Under the pieces are notes generated by a model. The model saw nothing but the letters and a program-made list of their open reading frames with translations, did no database searches and was not told the origin of the DNA. This document shows, in pieces, positions 8,358-17,820 of a DNA stretch of 41,112 nt. Location: assembly GCA_017517605.1 (NCBI GenBank), contig JAFWYQ010000133.1, positions 1-41,112 on the forward strand. The letters are read 5' to 3'. The translations under genes were made by a program, and so were the position numbers. This DNA is from Bacteroidaceae bacterium. GTDB lineage: Bacteria > Bacteroidota > Bacteroidia > Bacteroidales > Bacteroidaceae. Each line of letters begins with the position of its first letter. Within the stretch, counting starts at the first letter, position 1.

Positions 8358-8966
8358 ATGTTTATAGAACAAGTTCCCAAGCTGTTCCGAATGCTTTATC
8401 CACATGCGGAATGGCGAGGAAATACGAAAGAGAAGGTAGTGTATCTGACCTTTGATGATGGTCCCATTCCCGGTATTACCCCTTGGGTGCTGGACTTGTT
8501 GGACAAGTATGGTATCAAGGCTACTTTTTTTCTTGTAGGGGACAATGTGCGCAAGCATCCCGAGGAGTTCCGCATGATTGTGGAGCGTGGACACCGTGTG
8601 GGAAACCACACGTTCAACCACATCAAGGGTCCCAGCTACAAGGCATCATCTTACATCGCTAATGTGGATAAGGCCAATGAACTTATCCAAAGCGACCTTT
8701 TCCGCCCACCTCATGGATGGATGGGACACAAACAATATCATATCCTCCGCCGTCGTTACCGCATTATCATGTGGGACCTTGTGACGCGCGACTATAGCAA
8801 ATGGCTTGATGGCGAGCAGGTGTTCGGGAAACTGAAGCACTATGTCCGCAATGGTTCTATCATCACCTTCCATGATTCCTTGAAGTCTGAGAAGAACCTT
8901 AAATATGCCCTTCCGCGCAGTATCGAATGGCTGTTGGAACAGGGGTATCGCTTTGAACTGTTATAA
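8358..8966 (+). CDS. polysaccharide deacetylase, NodB/CE4 family
   Basis: 202 residues, essentially only the NodB domain. All five CE4 motifs are visible: TFDDGP at 31-36 (Asp33 base, Asp34 metal), GNHTFNH at 82-88 (metal His84 and His88), RPPHG at 116-120, a tryptophan/aspartate motif WDLVTRDYS at 139-147, and TFHDS with His172. It should be an active metal-dependent N- or O-deacetylase on a glycan. No signal peptide is obvious: the N-terminus MFIEQVPKLFRMLYPHAEW is amphipathic, so it may act in the cytoplasm or at the inner membrane face. It lies 5 nt upstream of queG, so the two are probably co-transcribed without an obvious functional link. The exact substrate cannot be read from sequence. 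Confidence 0.9.
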   Translation: MFIEQVPKLFRMLYPHAEWRGNTKEKVVYLTFDDGPIPGITPWVLDLLDKYGIKATFFLVGDNVRKHPEEFRMIVERGHRVGNHTFNHIKGPSYKASSYIANVDKANELIQSDLFRPPHGWMGHKQYHILRRRYRIIMWDLVTRDYSKWLDGEQVFGKLKHYVRNGSIITFHDSLKSEKNLKYALPRSIEWLLEQGYRFELL

Positions 8967-8971
8967 TCATC

Positions 8972-9931
8972 ATGCCCCTCTCCACCTTATTTCTTAAATC
9001 TGCTGCTTCCCGCCTGGGCTTTTCTGCCTGTGGTGTGGCTCCTGCTGCCCCTGTGGATGGAGCTGTGGCTGATGCGTTCCGTCAATGGATAGCGGAAGGA
9101 TGTCATGCTGAAATGGCCTATTTGGCCAACAATGTGGAGAAACGGCTCAATCCCACCCTGTTGATGGAGGGGGCACAGAGTGTAGTGTCCGTGGCCTTGA
9201 ACTATTATCCTGCCCAATTGTTGGATGCAGCGAATCAGTACGAGTTTGCCTGGTATGCTTATGGACAGGACTATCACGAGGTGATGAAAACTCGCTTGAA
9301 CGAACTTGCTGAGACTTTGTTGGCCGACGTGGAGGGCGAAGTGCATTACCGTGTGTTCTGCGATACTGCTCCCTTGCTCGAACGGTATTGGGCATGGCGT
9401 TGCGGACTTGGATGGATTGGGAAGAACACGCAACTTATCATCCCTCGTGCCGGTTCTACTTTCTTCTTGGGGGAAATAATCTTTGACCGTCCTTTTTCTG
9501 ACTACGACAAGCCGATGGAAGGCCGTTGCGGGACATGTACAAAGTGCTTGGATGCATGTCCCACGCAAGCCCTGGCCAGGGCATATATGTTGGATGCCCG
9601 TCGTTGCCTCTCCTATCTGACAATAGAGTATCGTGGTGAGACGTTGCCTGCTGAGGCTGCCCGTGCCATGGGCAATTGTGTCTATGGATGCGATTGTTGC
9701 CAACAAGTCTGTCCCTGGACTCGATTTGCATATCCCTCTGAGGTGAAGGAGTTTATTCCTAATGCTGATTTCTACTCCCTGTCAAGGGAACGGTTGCAGC
9801 ACCTCACCGTGGAAGAGTACCGCCATGTATTTCGCGGCTCGGCCATCAAACGTGCCAAATACGAGGGGTTGATGCGCAATGTAAGGGCTGTTGAGTCTGA
9901 TGTCTTATATGATACGGACGATAAAGGCTGA
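8972..9931 (+). CDS. queG: epoxyqueuosine reductase QueG
   Basis: 319 residues. It reduces epoxyqueuosine to queuosine in the wobble base of GUN-anticodon tRNAs, using cobalamin and two [4Fe-4S] clusters. Two ferredoxin-like Cys sets are complete: Cys186, 189, 192 and 196 (CGTCTKCLDACP) and Cys236, 240, 243 and 247 (CVYGCDCCQQVCP). The catalytic Asp is Asp131 in FCDTAPLLER, and the cobalamin-site segment GLGWIGKNT (145-153) is present. It is shorter than the E. coli enzyme, lacking most of the C-terminal HEAT-like extension, as is usual in Bacteroidetes. It starts 5 nt after the deacetylase stop. A tRNA gene lies 190 nt downstream, probably by chance. Confidence 0.95.
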   Translation: MPLSTLFLKSAASRLGFSACGVAPAAPVDGAVADAFRQWIAEGCHAEMAYLANNVEKRLNPTLLMEGAQSVVSVALNYYPAQLLDAANQYEFAWYAYGQDYHEVMKTRLNELAETLLADVEGEVHYRVFCDTAPLLERYWAWRCGLGWIGKNTQLIIPRAGSTFFLGEIIFDRPFSDYDKPMEGRCGTCTKCLDACPTQALARAYMLDARRCLSYLTIEYRGETLPAEAARAMGNCVYGCDCCQQVCPWTRFAYPSEVKEFIPNADFYSLSRERLQHLTVEEYRHVFRGSAIKRAKYEGLMRNVRAVESDVLYDTDDKG

Positions 9932-10093
9932 ATATTTAAATCTTGTGGCATGAGGATTTGAATCTTCCAGGCCCTTGAAAGATTACTGTTCTTTGGCAAC
10001 CAAGAATGGTGCTCTTCGGCCGAAGGAATGGTATTCTTGCGATGGAAAGGTAAAAAAGTGAGCCTTACATTTCCAATATCCACCAAAATATCC

Positions 10094-10101
10094 TACCTTT
10101 G
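10094..10101 (+). promoter_or_regulatory. -7 element of the tRNA-Arg gene
   Basis: TACCTTTG at 10094-10101 is a good TAnnTTTG match, 17 nt before the mature tRNA 5' end. A weak upstream element ATTTCC lies at about the right distance (10069-10073). Confidence 0.55.
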
Positions 10102-10118
10102 CACAGCAAAAGCATGTT

Positions 10119-10190
10119 GCCTTTGTAGTTCAATGGATAGAACGGCCCTCTCCTAAAGGGCAGATTCGAGTTCGATTCTCGACGGAGGTA
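10119..10190 (+). tRNA. tRNA-Arg (anticodon CCT)
   Basis: 72 nt fold into a full cloverleaf. The acceptor is GCCTTTG/CGGAGGT (three or four G-U pairs), D stem GTTC/GAAC, anticodon stem GCCCT/AGGGC with loop CTCCTAA, a 4-nt variable loop, and T stem TCGAG/CTCGA with loop TTCGATT. The anticodon CCT reads AGG. The discriminator is A10190 and CCA is not encoded (CAC follows), so it must be added after transcription. It has its own -7 element and no tRNA neighbours. I see no integrase or duplicated 3' end that would mark it as an attachment site. Confidence 0.93.
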
Positions 10191-10211
10191 CACGATTGTA
10201 TGAGTTGTTGG

Positions 10212-10261
10212 CTACGGGCTATGAGTGACAGGTTTTGCGACCAGTCACTTGTAGCCCGTAG
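10212..10261. repeat. palindromic repeat, same family as 8285-8343
   Basis: CTACGGGCTATGAGTGAC (10212-10229) pairs with GTCACTTGTAGCCCGTAG (10244-10261), 16 of 18 matching. It lies 20 nt after the tRNA. It shares the GTCACTYGTAGCYCGTAG core with the copies at 8328 and 38548. Confidence 0.7.
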
Positions 10262-10354
10262 TTCGTTTCTGGTGACGGGCATCCGGTTGCCTACTTTGCG
10301 ATTGATTCTACCCTCCGAAAAAGGGGGCTGAGGCACATAGGGAAGTGCCTCCCG

Positions 10355-10416
10355 GAGACCCACCTGTGTCTCGGCCCGAGACACAGGTGGGTCTCTGAGT
10401 GAGACACAGGTGGGTC
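10355..10416. repeat. perfect 19-bp palindrome plus a third direct copy
   Basis: GAGACCCACCTGTGTCTCG (10355-10373), loop GCC, then the exact complement (10377-10395), followed by a third copy of GAGACACAGGTGGGTC at 10401-10416. It lies just past the stop of the minus-strand regulator (10445) and would form a very stable hairpin in either transcript. No T-run follows. Confidence 0.8.
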
Positions 10417-10444
10417 ATTTTAGGGGACTCAGCTATGTGGCAAA

Positions 10445-12550
10445 TTATGCTTTAGGCGGGGTACTCTGCCTGTATTGGCGGGGTGTCATTCCATATTGTT
10501 GCTTGAAGTAACCGTAGAAGGTGGTGGAGTTGCTGAAACCGCATCGTTCGCGCACTTCGTCGATATTCAAGTCCGTCTCTATCAATAATTTGGCTGCGTG
10601 CCCAAGGTGTGCTTTGCGTAGTAGTTCGATAGGGGTCAGGCCTGTGATGCGCTTGACTTTGGTGTAGAATTGCGTACGTTTCAGGTTGGCACAGGCGGCA
10701 AACTCTTCCACGGCAAAGCCCGGTTCTTCGATATGTTCCTCCATCAGGGTATACAGCAGTTGCTTGAATCGTTGGTCCTTGGCGGTGAGTGTCGTCTGTT
10801 CCGTCTCTTCTGTTCTTTCCACGTCTTCTTCCGTGTTGCTTTCGCTTTTTATTCCAATGGCTGTAGGAGCGGACTCTTCTGTAGATAGTTTTCTTTCTAT
10901 AGCCCTTTCAGGGTGCACGAACTTATATATTATAAGGTATAGGAACAATCCCATCATGGTAAGGAGTGTAAGCAGGGCCATCATGGCAGGCCATTGGCTC
11001 CACCATGGGTCGGCTATGATGATGGTGTGGGTGCTCTCGGCTCCCCAGTGCTCACCGTCGATACTGGCTTTTACGTGGAAAGTGTATCTGCCCGGACGGA
11101 GTTCCTTATAGATGGCCTTGTGGTTGTGTTTGGCAACTTGCCAGGTGCTGTCGTGTCCCGCCAAGCAGTATTGGTATTTGATGTCGCTCATCCGGTCATA
11201 ATCCGTGCATGAGAAGTGCCATATTACGTTGTTGTGAGTGTAAGAAAGCTCCATTTCATCGTTGTTCACCAGGCATTCTTCGCCGTCGATGGTGATGAAG
11301 GGGATACGTACTGTAGGAGTGCTTTGGCACATGTCTGCCTTATCTTCTGTGTTGTCCGATTGCAGGCAGAGCACCCCTGCCTGGTCGGTTGCAATCCACA
11401 GGCATCCGGTGTGGTCGGTCAGCAGGTCGTGTATGCGGTTGTCAGCAATCAGTTTTTCCGTGTCTTCCTGTCGGATGTGGGTCGATTTTCCTGTGCCTGT
11501 ATGCAGAATGTGTAGTCCGTTGCCGTAGGTGGCGAAGGCTTCGGTGGATGCATTCAGCAGGGTCACTTGGGGCTGTTGCTTCCCCACCTTTTGTGCCATT
11601 TCTGTGGGCATAATCCGCAGGGAATGTATGCTCCCATCTTGCCCGAATCGTAGAATTTTCCCCTTTTCATCGTAGGCATACACACTGTTTTTGCTTTCGG
11701 GAAGCACTCGCCCGTTTTGAATCTGCACATTGGATGGTGCCGAAAAGGTGCCGTCCAGAATTTGGTAAGTGATTGTCCGCTCGGGGGTGAAGATGAGCAA
11801 TTGGTCCCTCCATGTCGCCAAATCGGTACATTGGCCCGCACTGCGGTAATTATGTGGGAAGGTGGTTCGTCGTGCCACACGGCGCGAGTGGTTGTATACG
11901 ATGATTTCGCGTGGTGTCAGTGCAAGACAAAGATTGCTGAAGGTGGCAATGTGGGTCACGCTGTCCGAGCCGGGAAGTCTCTCTTCAAAGCCGTTGAGGT
12001 ACAATCCGTGCGTGGTCAGCAGCCAGTCGTTCCCCTCTTCGTCGGTACGGATGTCGGTCACTTCTTGCTTGAACGTCTCTACGTTTAAAGTTCCCTTGTT
12101 CAATCTGAACCGCTTGCATCGTTGGGCGTCGGGGCCATATTGCCACATATACATCTGCCCTTTGTGGTGCAAACAGAGGAGCGAGTCTGCTTTGTCGGGA
12201 GTATAGGGAATCAGTTGGTTCCTCTCCAGGTCGAAGCATCCTTTCATCCCTTGTGTGGTGAATATCCACAGGGCGTTTTCCTTTTCGTCCATTTCAAGTC
12301 CGTTCACATGGATGCCGTGCAGTGGGTGCCGGGGGTCACTCCAGGTATATACCTCATGTCCGCCGATGCGGTTCAGTCCGTTAGGAGTGCCGGCCCAAAT
12401 GTATCCGTGGGAGTCTTGTTCCAATACCGTCACCCGGTTGCTGGTCAATCCCGTCTGATTGGTCAGGTGGCGGATTGGTGCGAATGGTTTTTCTGCCCTT
12501 CCTTGTAGAGCATAAGCGAATAACAGTGCAATGATGAGTAGTCTTTTCAT
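10445..12550 (-). CDS. membrane-anchored AraC-type regulator with propeller and Y_Y_Y sensor, no kinase
   Basis: 701 residues from the ATG at 12550, chosen because MKRLLIIALLFAYALQGRAE is a good signal peptide and an upstream frame extension is not. A periplasmic sensor follows with beta-propeller blades (GYIWAGTPNGLNRI, CLWIATDQAGVLCL), then a triple-tyrosine Y_Y_Y domain ending KASIDGEHWG. One membrane helix lies near 520-545. A Ser/Thr/Glu-rich linker leads directly to a C-terminal AraC HTH (about 595-695, two helix-turn-helix units, FYGYFKQQYGMTPRQYR). The histidine kinase and receiver domains of hybrid two-component regulators are absent, so this is a one-component membrane-spanning regulator. 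No susC/susD or glycoside hydrolase gene lies beside it, so the regulon is unknown. Confidence 0.85.
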   Translation of the reverse strand: MKRLLIIALLFAYALQGRAEKPFAPIRHLTNQTGLTSNRVTVLEQDSHGYIWAGTPNGLNRIGGHEVYTWSDPRHPLHGIHVNGLEMDEKENALWIFTTQGMKGCFDLERNQLIPYTPDKADSLLCLHHKGQMYMWQYGPDAQRCKRFRLNKGTLNVETFKQEVTDIRTDEEGNDWLLTTHGLYLNGFEERLPGSDSVTHIATFSNLCLALTPREIIVYNHSRRVARRTTFPHNYRSAGQCTDLATWRDQLLIFTPERTITYQILDGTFSAPSNVQIQNGRVLPESKNSVYAYDEKGKILRFGQDGSIHSLRIMPTEMAQKVGKQQPQVTLLNASTEAFATYGNGLHILHTGTGKSTHIRQEDTEKLIADNRIHDLLTDHTGCLWIATDQAGVLCLQSDNTEDKADMCQSTPTVRIPFITIDGEECLVNNDEMELSYTHNNVIWHFSCTDYDRMSDIKYQYCLAGHDSTWQVAKHNHKAIYKELRPGRYTFHVKASIDGEHWGAESTHTIIIADPWWSQWPAMMALLTLLTMMGLFLYLIIYKFVHPERAIERKLSTEESAPTAIGIKSESNTEEDVERTEETEQTTLTAKDQRFKQLLYTLMEEHIEEPGFAVEEFAACANLKRTQFYTKVKRITGLTPIELLRKAHLGHAAKLLIETDLNIDEVRERCGFSNSTTFYGYFKQQYGMTPRQYRQSTPPKA

Positions 12551-12577
12551 ACGATGTGGTTCTCTCTTTGTTGCCCG

Positions 12578-12585
12578 CAAAGGTA
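12578..12585 (-). promoter_or_regulatory. -7 element of the orphan regulator
   Basis: Minus-strand TACCTTTG (plus CAAAGGTA 12578-12585), 28 nt before the ATG at 12550, supports that start over the longer open frame reaching 12682. No clear TTTG upstream. Confidence 0.5.
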
Positions 12586-12735
12586 CTGCTTTTATCTCTA
12601 TATCCGAACATTTTATACCTAAAAGTGAACAAATCCTACACAAATTCCATCTTTTCCCTCCTATTGGCAGGTAAGGTGCCATGAGGGCTTAACAAAGATT
12701 TTCCACTCCTTGGGATAAAAAAGAGGGCGAATTAT

Positions 12736-12766
12736 TTTGTTCTTCCCTCAGCTTGCATTATCTTCG
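12736..12766 (+). promoter_or_regulatory. Bacteroidetes-type promoter of the M20 peptidase gene
   Basis: TTTG (12736-12739), 19 nt, TATCTTCG (12759-12766). It lies after an upstream in-frame ATG (12737), so the start codon must be the ATG at 12788. Confidence 0.7.
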
Positions 12767-12787
12767 CCCCAAGAAATAAAAATAGCT

Positions 12788-14140
12788 ATGGAAATCAAAT
12801 CGTATATTGAAGAAAATGAGAAGCGGATGTTGGACGAGTTGTTCAGTTTGATTCGCATTCCCAGTATCAGTGCTTTGCCTCAGCATAAGGAGGATATGGA
12901 GCGTTGTGCACGTCGTTGGTGCGAGTTGCTTTTGCAAGCCGGAGCGCAAAAAGTAGAATTGATGCCTTCCGACGGAAATCCGTTGGTTTATGCCGAGTAT
13001 CAGGTAGACCCGAAAGCTCCCACGGTGTTGGTGTATGCCCACTATGACGTGATGCCGGCCGAGCCGTTGGATTTGTGGAATAGTGCTCCTTTCGAACCCG
13101 AAGTGCGCGATGGCCGTATTTGGGCACGTGGTGCTGACGATGACAAAGGCCAGGGATTCATTCAAGTGAAAGCCTTTGAATACCTGGTGAAGCAGGGTGA
13201 AATGAAGCATAACGTGAAGTTCATCTTTGAAGGTGAAGAGGAAATCGGTTCTCCCAGTTTGGGCGCATTCCTTGAAAAACATCGTGAATTGCTGAAGGCT
13301 GACATCATCCTGGTGTCTGACACATCGATGTTGGGCGCCGAATTGCCTTCTCTCACTACGGGCTTGCGCGGGCTTGCGTATTGGGAAGTGGAGGTGACAG
13401 GGCCTAATCGTGACCTTCATTCCGGCCATTTTGGTGGAGCCGTAGCCAACCCTATCAATACCCTTTGTAAGATTCTTGCTCAAGTGGTGGACGAGGAGGG
13501 ACGCATCACGGTGCCTCATTTCTACGACGACGTATTGCCTGTGCCTGAAGCCGAGCGCGACATGATTGCCCATATTCCTTTTGATGAAGAGGCTTATAAG
13601 GCCGCCATCGGCGTGGATGAATTGCAGGGTGAGGCCGGTTATAGCACGTTGGAGCGCAATAGTTGCCGTCCGGCTTTCGATATCTGTGGCATTTGGGGAG
13701 GATACACCGGCGAAGGAAGCAAGACTGTTCTTCCCTCCAAAGCATACGCAAAAATCAGTTGTCGTCTGGTGGCAAACCAGGATCATGAGAAGATAAGCCA
13801 GCTGATGGCCGACTATTTGCAACAGATTGCTCCGAAGAGTGTGAAAATAAAGGTGACTCCCATGCATGGTGGCCAGGGATATGTTTGTCCCATCGACTTG
13901 CCTGCTTATCAGGCAGCTGCAAAGGGCTTTGCCAAGGCTTTTGGAAAGCAACCGCTGGCCGTTCGTCGTGGAGGAAGTATCCCTATCATTGCTGACTTTG
14001 AACGCATCCTTGGTGTCAAGACTATCCTTATGGGATTTGGTCTTGAGAGCGATGCCATCCATTCGCCTAACGAGAACTTCCGTCTCGACATTTTCCGTAA
14101 GGGCATCGAGGCTGTAGTGGAGTTTCATAAGAATCTGTAA
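12788..14140 (+). CDS. M20 family metallopeptidase (dipeptidase)
   Basis: 450 residues from the ATG at 12788; the longer frame begins upstream of the promoter. All M20 di-zinc ligands are visible: His85 with Asp87 (YAHYDVMP), Asp118 in ARGADDDKG, Glu151/Glu152 in FEGEEEIGS, Asp178 in LVSDTS, and a late His in AIHSPNE. A lid/dimerisation domain is inserted around 195-330 (HSGHFGGAV). The overall pattern is that of the CNDP-like dipeptidases, which hydrolyse short peptides in the cytoplasm; there is no signal peptide. It is followed after 6 nt by a glycosyltransferase gene in the same transcription unit. Exact peptide preference cannot be told. Confidence 0.92.
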   Translation: MEIKSYIEENEKRMLDELFSLIRIPSISALPQHKEDMERCARRWCELLLQAGAQKVELMPSDGNPLVYAEYQVDPKAPTVLVYAHYDVMPAEPLDLWNSAPFEPEVRDGRIWARGADDDKGQGFIQVKAFEYLVKQGEMKHNVKFIFEGEEEIGSPSLGAFLEKHRELLKADIILVSDTSMLGAELPSLTTGLRGLAYWEVEVTGPNRDLHSGHFGGAVANPINTLCKILAQVVDEEGRITVPHFYDDVLPVPEAERDMIAHIPFDEEAYKAAIGVDELQGEAGYSTLERNSCRPAFDICGIWGGYTGEGSKTVLPSKAYAKISCRLVANQDHEKISQLMADYLQQIAPKSVKIKVTPMHGGQGYVCPIDLPAYQAAAKGFAKAFGKQPLAVRRGGSIPIIADFERILGVKTILMGFGLESDAIHSPNENFRLDIFRKGIEAVVEFHKNL

Positions 14141-14146
14141 CTGACT

Positions 14147-14968
14147 ATGGACAAACCAAAAACAATCGGTGTCGTCATCTCGACATACAATAATCCGGCT
14201 TGGTTGGAGAAGACTTTGTGGGGATATCTCTATCAGACCCGTCCGGCCGATGAAATAGTGATTGCTGACGATGGTTCGCGTGACGATACCCGCCAATTGA
14301 TTGACAGTTTCCGTCCGATGTTGCCCATCAAGCATGTGTGGCACGAAGATAAGGGTTTTGAGAAATCCCGCATTCTGAATAAGGCACTGCTGGCAGCAGA
14401 GAGTGAATACCTTATCTTCACCGACCAGGATTGTGTGCCACGCAAGGACTTCATCGCCACGCATGAGGCGTATGCTGAAAAGGGGTATTTCCTTTCAGGA
14501 GGATATTTCAAACTACCGATGAACATCAGTAAAGCACTGACGCAGGAAGATGTGGCCACTGAAAGGGCGTTTGACCTCAAGTGGTTGAAAGGGCAGGGAT
14601 TGAAATTCAATTTCAAGTGCACGAAGCTGGTGAAAAACAAAACCTTTACTTGCCTGATGAACCATATCACTCCGCGTGGCGCCACTTGGAATGGTTGCAA
14701 TGCATCCGGTTGGCGAGCCGACATGATGCGCATCAATGGGTATAACGAAGAGATGCACTATGGCGGACAGGATCGTGAGTTTGGCGAACGCCTTTTCAAC
14801 CTTGGCATCAAGTCGAAGCAGATTTGCTACTCGGCCATTGTGCTTCACCTCGACCACAAGCGCCCCTACAAGACCAAGGAGTCTATGGACAAGAACAAGG
14901 CTATTCGGCGAAATACCCGCAAATCGGGCATCATTGAAACACCGAATGGTATCAAGCAAAGGCATTAA
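14147..14968 (+). CDS. family 2 glycosyltransferase with galactosyltransferase-type C-terminus
   Basis: 273 residues. GT-A fold of family GT2: VVISTYNNP at 9-17, the nucleotide-binding ADDGS with Asp41/Asp42, and a DxD-type metal motif DQD at 93-95. The C-terminal part has NGYNEEMHYGGQDREFGERL, as in the 'Glyco_transf_7C' galactosyltransferase-type domain, where acidic residues of the GQD segment act in catalysis. No membrane segment, so it should be a cytoplasmic or peripheral transferase using an NDP-sugar. It starts 6 nt after the M20 peptidase stop. Acceptor unknown; there is no polysaccharide cluster around it. Confidence 0.88.
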   Translation: MDKPKTIGVVISTYNNPAWLEKTLWGYLYQTRPADEIVIADDGSRDDTRQLIDSFRPMLPIKHVWHEDKGFEKSRILNKALLAAESEYLIFTDQDCVPRKDFIATHEAYAEKGYFLSGGYFKLPMNISKALTQEDVATERAFDLKWLKGQGLKFNFKCTKLVKNKTFTCLMNHITPRGATWNGCNASGWRADMMRINGYNEEMHYGGQDREFGERLFNLGIKSKQICYSAIVLHLDHKRPYKTKESMDKNKAIRRNTRKSGIIETPNGIKQRH

Positions 14969-15024
14969 TGACCTTTCGTTGTAAAAAGTTCGCCCAACGA
15001 ATCGTGTAATCCAATGATTATTAT

Positions 15025-15162
15025 TATTTTTGCACGAAATTTCCGCAAGTGGTGCGGATTCTCTCCTTTATGAGAAATTTTTCTCCCCCGTAGGGAAAAA
15101 ATTTTTTCCTCGTAGGGCAGAAAAAAAGTAAAAGCAAATAAGTAAAAAACAGACATAAGAAA
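15025..15162 (+). promoter_or_regulatory. promoter -7 element and hairpin-rich leader of valS
   Basis: TATTTTTG at 15025-15032 is the likely -7 element. The leader of about 130 nt contains three hairpins: CCGCA/TGCGG (15043-15057), GAGAAA/TTTCTC (15072-15085), and a 16-bp palindrome GGAAAAAATTTTTTCC (15094-15109) followed by an A-rich stretch. A sequence CGTAGGG occurs on both sides of the palindrome. Such a leader could form a tandem-hairpin attenuator or a stability element for the synthetase message; this is inference, and no T-box signature is present. Confidence 0.4.
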
Positions 15163-17802
15163 ATGGAATTAGCAAGTAAGTACAATCCCGCAGATGTGGA
15201 AGCCAAATGGTATCAGTATTGGCTTGACAACAAGCTCTTCAGTTCAAAACCTGACGGACGGAAACCCTATACCGTCGTTATCCCGCCTCCCAACGTGACG
15301 GGTGTGCTCCACATGGGACACATGCTCAATAATACCATCCAGGACATTTTGGTGCGTCGTGCCCGTATGAAGGGTTACAACGCTTGCTGGGTGCCGGGTA
15401 CCGACCATGCCTCTATCGCTACCGAAGCCAAGGTGGTGAACAAGTTGGCTCAGCAAGGTATCAAGAAGACCGACCTGACTCGCAACGAATTCTTGAAACA
15501 CGCATGGGAGTGGACCGACGAACACGGTGGCATCATCCTGAAGCAGTTGCGCAAGCTGGGTGCTTCGTGCGATTGGGACCGTACGGCCTTCACCATGGAC
15601 GAGGCACGTAGCGAAAGTGTCATCAAGGTGTTTTGCGACCTCTATAACAAGGGACTCATCTACCGCGGTGTGCGCATGGTGAACTGGGACCCCAAGGCGC
15701 TGACGGCTCTCAGCGACGAGGAGGTTATCTATAAGGAAGAGCATAGCAAGCTCTACTACCTGCGTTATAAGGTAGAGGGTGATGCCGAAGGACGCTACGC
15801 CATCGTGGCCACTACCCGTCCTGAGACCATCATGGGCGATACGGCCATGTGTATCAACCCCAACGACCCGAAGAACGAGTGGTTGAAAGGCAAGAAGGTG
15901 ATTGTGCCGTTGGTGAATCGTGTGATTCCCGTTATCGAAGATGACTATGTGGATATCGAGTTCGGTACCGGTTGTCTGAAGGTGACTCCTGCCCACGATG
16001 TGAACGACTACATGTTGGGTGAGAAGTACAATTTGCCTTCTATCGACATCTTCAACGACAATGGTACTCTGAGCGAAGCCGCCGGACTCTACGTCGGTAT
16101 GGATCGTTTCGACGTGCGCAAGCAGATTGAGAAGGACCTGGCCGATGCGGGTCTTCTCGAAAAGGTAGAGGCTTATACCAATAAGGTGGGTTGCTCAGAG
16201 CGTACAGGTGTAGCCATCGAACCGAAACTCTCTATGCAATGGTTCCTCAAGATGCAGCATTTTGCCGACATGGCTCTGCCTCCCGTGATGAACGACGAAC
16301 TGAAGTTCTATCCCGCCAAATACAAGACCACTTATCGCAACTGGTTGGAGAACATCAAGGACTGGTGCATCAGTCGCCAGCTCTGGTGGGGACACCGCAT
16401 ACCGGCATACTACCTGCCCGAAGGTGGTTATGTGGTAGCCGAAACTCCCAAGAAAGCCCTTGACTTGGCTCGTGAGAAGACAGGCGAACGCGACCTTACG
16501 CTGGACGATCTCCGTCAGGACGATGATTGCCTCGACACTTGGTTCTCATCATGGCTCTGGCCCATCTCATTGTTCGATGGCATCAACAATCCCGGCAACG
16601 AGGAAATCAAGTATTACTATCCTACCTGCGACTTGGTGACAGGTCCGGATATCATCTTCTTCTGGGTGGCCCGTATGATTATGGCCGGTTATGAATACTT
16701 GGGAGATATGCCGTTCAAGAACGTCTATTTCACCGGTATTGTACGCGATAAGTTGGGCCGTAAGATGTCCAAGTCGCTCGGAAACAGCCCCGATCCCTTG
16801 GAACTTATCGAGCGCTTCGGTGCCGACGGTGTGCGCATGGGTATGATGCTCTCTGCACCTGCCGGAAACGACATCCTTTTCGACGATGCCCTGTGCGAGC
16901 AAGGACGTAACTTCAACAATAAGATATGGAATGCCTTCCGCCTTGTGAAGGGATGGCAGGTGGCCGATGCAGAACAGCCCGAATATGCAGCCTTGGCTAC
17001 CAAGTGGTTCGAAGCCATGTTGGCCAAGACCGCTGCTGAGGTGGACGACCTCTTTGGCAAATACCGTCTGAGCGAGGCATTGATGGCCGTGTACAAACTC
17101 TTCTGGGACGAGTTCTCAAGCTGGTACTTGGAAATGGTGAAGCCCGCCTACATCAATGGCGAACCGCAACCCATTGACCGTGTGACTTATGAGAAGACAC
17201 TCAGCTTCTTCGACAGCCTCTTGAAATTGCTCCACCCCTTCATGCCGTTCATCACTGAAGAGCTCTGGCAACACCTCTACGACCGCAAGGAGGGTGAAAG
17301 CCTGATGGTTCAGCAGTTGGATATCCCCACTTCTTGCGACGAAGACATAGTGAATAACTTCGAAGCAGTGAAGGAGGTTATCGGTGGCATCCGTACCGTC
17401 CGTTTGCAGAAGAACATTGCTCAGAAAGAGACTTTGGAGTTGCAGGTGGTTGGCGAAAATCCCGTGGCGGCTTTCAATAGCGTAATTGCCAAGTTGTGTA
17501 ACCTTACCGCCGTATCGGCCGTAGAGAATAAGGCTGAGGGTTCAGCTTCGTTCATGGTAGGCACCACTGAGTATGCCGTGCCTCTGGGCAGTCTCATCAA
17601 TGTAGAGGAGGAGTTGAAGAAACTCGAAGCCGACCTGAAGTACAACGAAGGCTTCTTGCAAAGTGTGCTGAAGAAACTCAGCAACGAGAAGTTTGTAAGC
17701 AAGGCTCCTGCCGCTGTCATTGAGATGGAGCGCAAGAAGCAAGCTGATGCAGAAAGCAAGATTGCTGCGTTGAAGGAAAGCATTGCAGCCTTGAAGAAGT
17801 AA
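15163..17802 (+). CDS. valS: valyl-tRNA synthetase
   Basis: 879 residues, normal length for the enzyme. It charges tRNA-Val with valine in the cytoplasm. Class I signatures: HMGH (50-53) in [15 protein letters not shown] and KMSKS (534-538). The CP1 editing domain is seen through [13 protein letters not shown] and PAHDVNDY. Trp-rich zinc/tRNA segments [15 protein letters not shown] and the anticodon-binding domain follow. The last 65 residues are the Val-specific coiled coil ([17 protein letters not shown] to the C-terminus) that binds the tRNA. A strong terminator follows 18 nt after the stop. The AT-rich leader may carry control signals. Confidence 0.97.
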   Translation: MELASKYNPADVEAKWYQYWLDNKLFSSKPDGRKPYTVVIPPPNVTGVLHMGHMLNNTIQDILVRRARMKGYNACWVPGTDHASIATEAKVVNKLAQQGIKKTDLTRNEFLKHAWEWTDEHGGIILKQLRKLGASCDWDRTAFTMDEARSESVIKVFCDLYNKGLIYRGVRMVNWDPKALTALSDEEVIYKEEHSKLYYLRYKVEGDAEGRYAIVATTRPETIMGDTAMCINPNDPKNEWLKGKKVIVPLVNRVIPVIEDDYVDIEFGTGCLKVTPAHDVNDYMLGEKYNLPSIDIFNDNGTLSEAAGLYVGMDRFDVRKQIEKDLADAGLLEKVEAYTNKVGCSERTGVAIEPKLSMQWFLKMQHFADMALPPVMNDELKFYPAKYKTTYRNWLENIKDWCISRQLWWGHRIPAYYLPEGGYVVAETPKKALDLAREKTGERDLTLDDLRQDDDCLDTWFSSWLWPISLFDGINNPGNEEIKYYYPTCDLVTGPDIIFFWVARMIMAGYEYLGDMPFKNVYFTGIVRDKLGRKMSKSLGNSPDPLELIERFGADGVRMGMMLSAPAGNDILFDDALCEQGRNFNNKIWNAFRLVKGWQVADAEQPEYAALATKWFEAMLAKTAAEVDDLFGKYRLSEALMAVYKLFWDEFSSWYLEMVKPAYINGEPQPIDRVTYEKTLSFFDSLLKLLHPFMPFITEELWQHLYDRKEGESLMVQQLDIPTSCDEDIVNNFEAVKEVIGGIRTVRLQKNIAQKETLELQVVGENPVAAFNSVIAKLCNLTAVSAVENKAEGSASFMVGTTEYAVPLGSLINVEEELKKLEADLKYNEGFLQSVLKKLSNEKFVSKAPAAVIEMERKKQADAESKIAALKESIAALKK

Positions 17803-17820
17803 AAGAAAGCAATCAATAGT

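Noticed and set aside
10119-10190. Integration (att) site at the tRNA gene
   Set aside because: No integrase and no repeated tRNA 3' end in the window.
12758-14464. 568-codon minus-strand frame
   Set aside because: Lies antisense to the M20 peptidase and glycosyltransferase, whose catalytic motifs are complete.
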